From assembly GCA_963556305.1 (NCBI GenBank), contig OY745766.1, forward strand, positions 1,426,001-1,490,000: 64,000 nucleotides of DNA. Direction: 5' to 3'. The notes below the pieces were generated by a model that was not told the DNA's origin, ran no database searches, and worked only from the letters and a program-made list of their open reading frames with translations. The position numbers and the translations under genes were made by a program. The first letter of the stretch is position 1, and each line of letters begins with the position of its first letter. Shown here piece after piece: positions 62,360 to 64,000 of this stretch. The stretch is from Platismatia glauca. Taxonomy: Eukaryota; Ascomycota; Lecanoromycetes; Lecanorales; Parmeliaceae.

Positions 62360-64000
62360 GTGCGAACAGTGACAGATGACGACATCGGGATCAAGGTCCT
62401 CTACGAGCCTCTACCTGGCGCACGGGACGCTGGTTCAGCACCATCCGTGGAGTACGATTCCAGCATCTTTCTTAAAAATCCTGGTCGACCGGCGCTAACA
62501 GCTTGATCCTAGTATCGTCGCAATTCACGGCATTGGCACGCATCCCGATGATACCTGGTGCAAGAAGGTCGATGTGGGCGGGCCAGAGGAACACTACGTT
62601 AACTGGCTGAAAGACATACATATGCTGCCCACGGTCGTGCCAAACGCACGGATTATGAGATACGGGTACGAATCTCAATGGTTCGGTGAGGAAGCAATCA
62701 GTCAGAAAGCGTCGACGGTGGCTCAACGTCTTCTCCTGAATCTCAAGCGGGTCAGAAAAGTATGATGATTCTGCTCCTCAATGTTTCATGCTTGTCACGC
62801 TGATCGATGCATAGGCTTGTCCACTCCGTCCTCTGATATTCATAGCGCACTGCTTTGGTGGTCTGGTGGTGCTGAGGGTAGGTGATCAAGCTGGAGGGGA
62901 CAGGACCCCGTTGACCGCGCCTAGGCTATTGTCGACGCGAACCGATCCGACTCTAAGTGGCCCGGTATCTTTAAGTCCACTACAGGCATGGCCTTCTTCG
63001 GGACGCCCTTCAGGGGAGCGGGCGGGCTGAACCAGAGCGAGATGCTCCAGGCTGCGCAGAGCCAATACAAGGAGGGCCAGGTCCAGGGGGGGGTTCTGAA
63101 CATTCTCGCCCCCGGCAACGAAATTCTGACGGACTTGATGACGTTCTTCTTCGAGACAAGACAAGAGAAGAACAAGGCTCACGTGGCCTGCTTCTTCGAG
63201 CAAAAGCCAAGTAACGTTGGCGCCATCCTCCGTGGGAGCCGGATACAGGTATGCGAGAGGAAGTCATATCCAGTGCACAGCTGATGTGAAACAAAGAAAT
63301 TCGTGGTCGACGAGAGTTCGGGGTGCCTCGATCAAAGCGAGTCAACGGAGAAGTACTTCTTTTCACGGGATCACTTCAATATGAACAAATTCGGGAGGCC
63401 GGAGGAAGAGGATTTCCAGACGGTCTGCGAAGTGATCGAGAAGATGGTGGAGGAATCGCCTCAACTGATTACCGCGCGTGATCATAATCTGGGCGATCTC
63501 TATGCTGATCAGGGCAAGCTGGCTGAGGCCGAGAAGATGTATCAGCGGGCACTGAAGGGATACGAGAAAGCATTAGGTCCTGAGCATACATCCACACTCG
63601 ACACCGTCAACAACTTGGGCAGCCTCTATGCTGATCAGGGCAAGATGGCTGAGGCCGAGAAGCTGCAGGTGCAAGTGATGGAGACGAGTTTGAGAGTGCT
63701 GAAAGAAGAGCATCCAGACACACTGACCAGCATGGCCAACCTGGCAGCAACGTATCGAAATCAAGGACGGTGGGATGAGGCCGAGAAGCTGGACGTGCAG
63801 GTGATGGAGACGAGAAAAAGAGTGCTGAAAGAAGAGCATCCAGACACACTGACCAGCATGGCCAACCTGGCATCAACATATCGGAATCAAGGACGGTGGG
63901 ATGAGGCCGAGAAGCTGGAGGTGCAAGTGATGGAGACGAGAAAAAGAGTGCTGAAAGAAGAGCATCCATCCACACTGACCAGCATGGCCAACCTGGCATC
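62360..64000 (+). CDS. Chimeric alpha/beta hydrolase-TPR gene (3' partial, 5' unresolved)
   Basis: Exons 62513-62759, 62815-62877, 62925-63248 and 63297-64000 join cleanly and code for a DUF676/SesB-like hydrolase: IVAIHGIGTHPDDTW, WLKDIHMLPTVVPNARIMRY, IFIAHCFGGLVVLR (Cys at the nucleophile position), MAFFGTPFRGAGGL, FDESSGCL-type VVDESSGCLDQ. This passes without NB-ARC into TPRs (LYADQGKLAEAEKMYQRAL, then MANLAATYRNQGRWDEAEKL) that run off the window. The usual start block IGIKVLYEPLPG is present at 62384-62420 but has no ATG in frame and no donor to the next exon. Its upstream acceptor pairs with the NLR donor at 62311. It may be a fused NLR 3' part or a recombination product; activity is doubtful. 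Confidence 0.6.
63480..64000 (+). repeat. TPR-coding tandem repeats, two unit types
   Basis: Two units of the ADQGK-AEAEKMYQRAL type come first (63490-63660). They are followed by 126-base units of the EAEKL-VQVMETRKRVLKEEHP / DTLTSMANLASTYRNQGRWD type, almost identical to each other and continuing past the window end. Confidence 0.9.

Overview
The window is nuclear DNA of a filamentous ascomycete (Pezizomycotina; Dothideomycetes is my guess). The evidence is genes broken by short GT-AG introns of about 45-80 bp with CTRAY-like branch points, Ser/Thr-rich secreted proteins, a Clr5-domain protein, a GH45 endoglucanase, DUF7924 and DUF3435 proteins, and fungal NLR-type receptors. All gene models were spliced by hand from splice signals and reading frame; none was checked against transcripts or databases.

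Left part (1 to about 27 kb) looks like ordinary core genome. It holds a disordered coiled-coil-tailed protein (cut by the window start), two genes of unknown function, a small SRPBCC/START-like protein, two Ser-rich surface-type proteins, an Sfr1/Mei5-like recombination factor, the ERAD subunit Hrd3, a Clr5-domain protein, a basic coiled-coil protein, a doubtful small gene and a GH45 endoglucanase.

At about 27.2-28.0 kb a strongly AT-rich block marks the border of an accessory compartment that runs to the window end. It begins with a five-exon DUF3435 tyrosine-recombinase gene (the family of Starship 'captains') that carries two in-frame TGA codons. After it come DUF3435 tail debris, a DUF3638-family relic with a frameshift and two CAG-to-TAG-type stops, two MADS-like pseudogenes, Tc1 and Ty3/gypsy fragments, a truncated rhodopsin-like gene, a short-chain dehydrogenase relic, NLR tail fragments and several dispersed repeats.

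Two apparently intact cell-death or immune-type gene sets lie in this compartment. (1) At 36.4-41.1 kb an NB-ARC/TPR receptor with 11 almost identical 42-residue repeats is divergent from a SesB-like alpha/beta hydrolase. The receptor's N-terminus and the hydrolase's last exon carry the same short Gly/Asn/Gln motif around FQLG, the arrangement expected for amyloid (RHIM/PP-like) signalling between receptor and effector. (2) At 54.9-62.3 kb a 266-residue gasdermin-like candidate lies tail-to-tail with a DUF7580-like/subtilisin protease, and the protease is head-to-head with a zinc-finger NB-ARC/TPR receptor. This is a receptor-protease-pore-former order reminiscent of an inflammasome. A chimeric hydrolase-TPR gene without NB-ARC runs off the right end. 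A PD-(D/E)XK-like protein, a DUF7924 protein and a compact CK1-like kinase sit between these sets.
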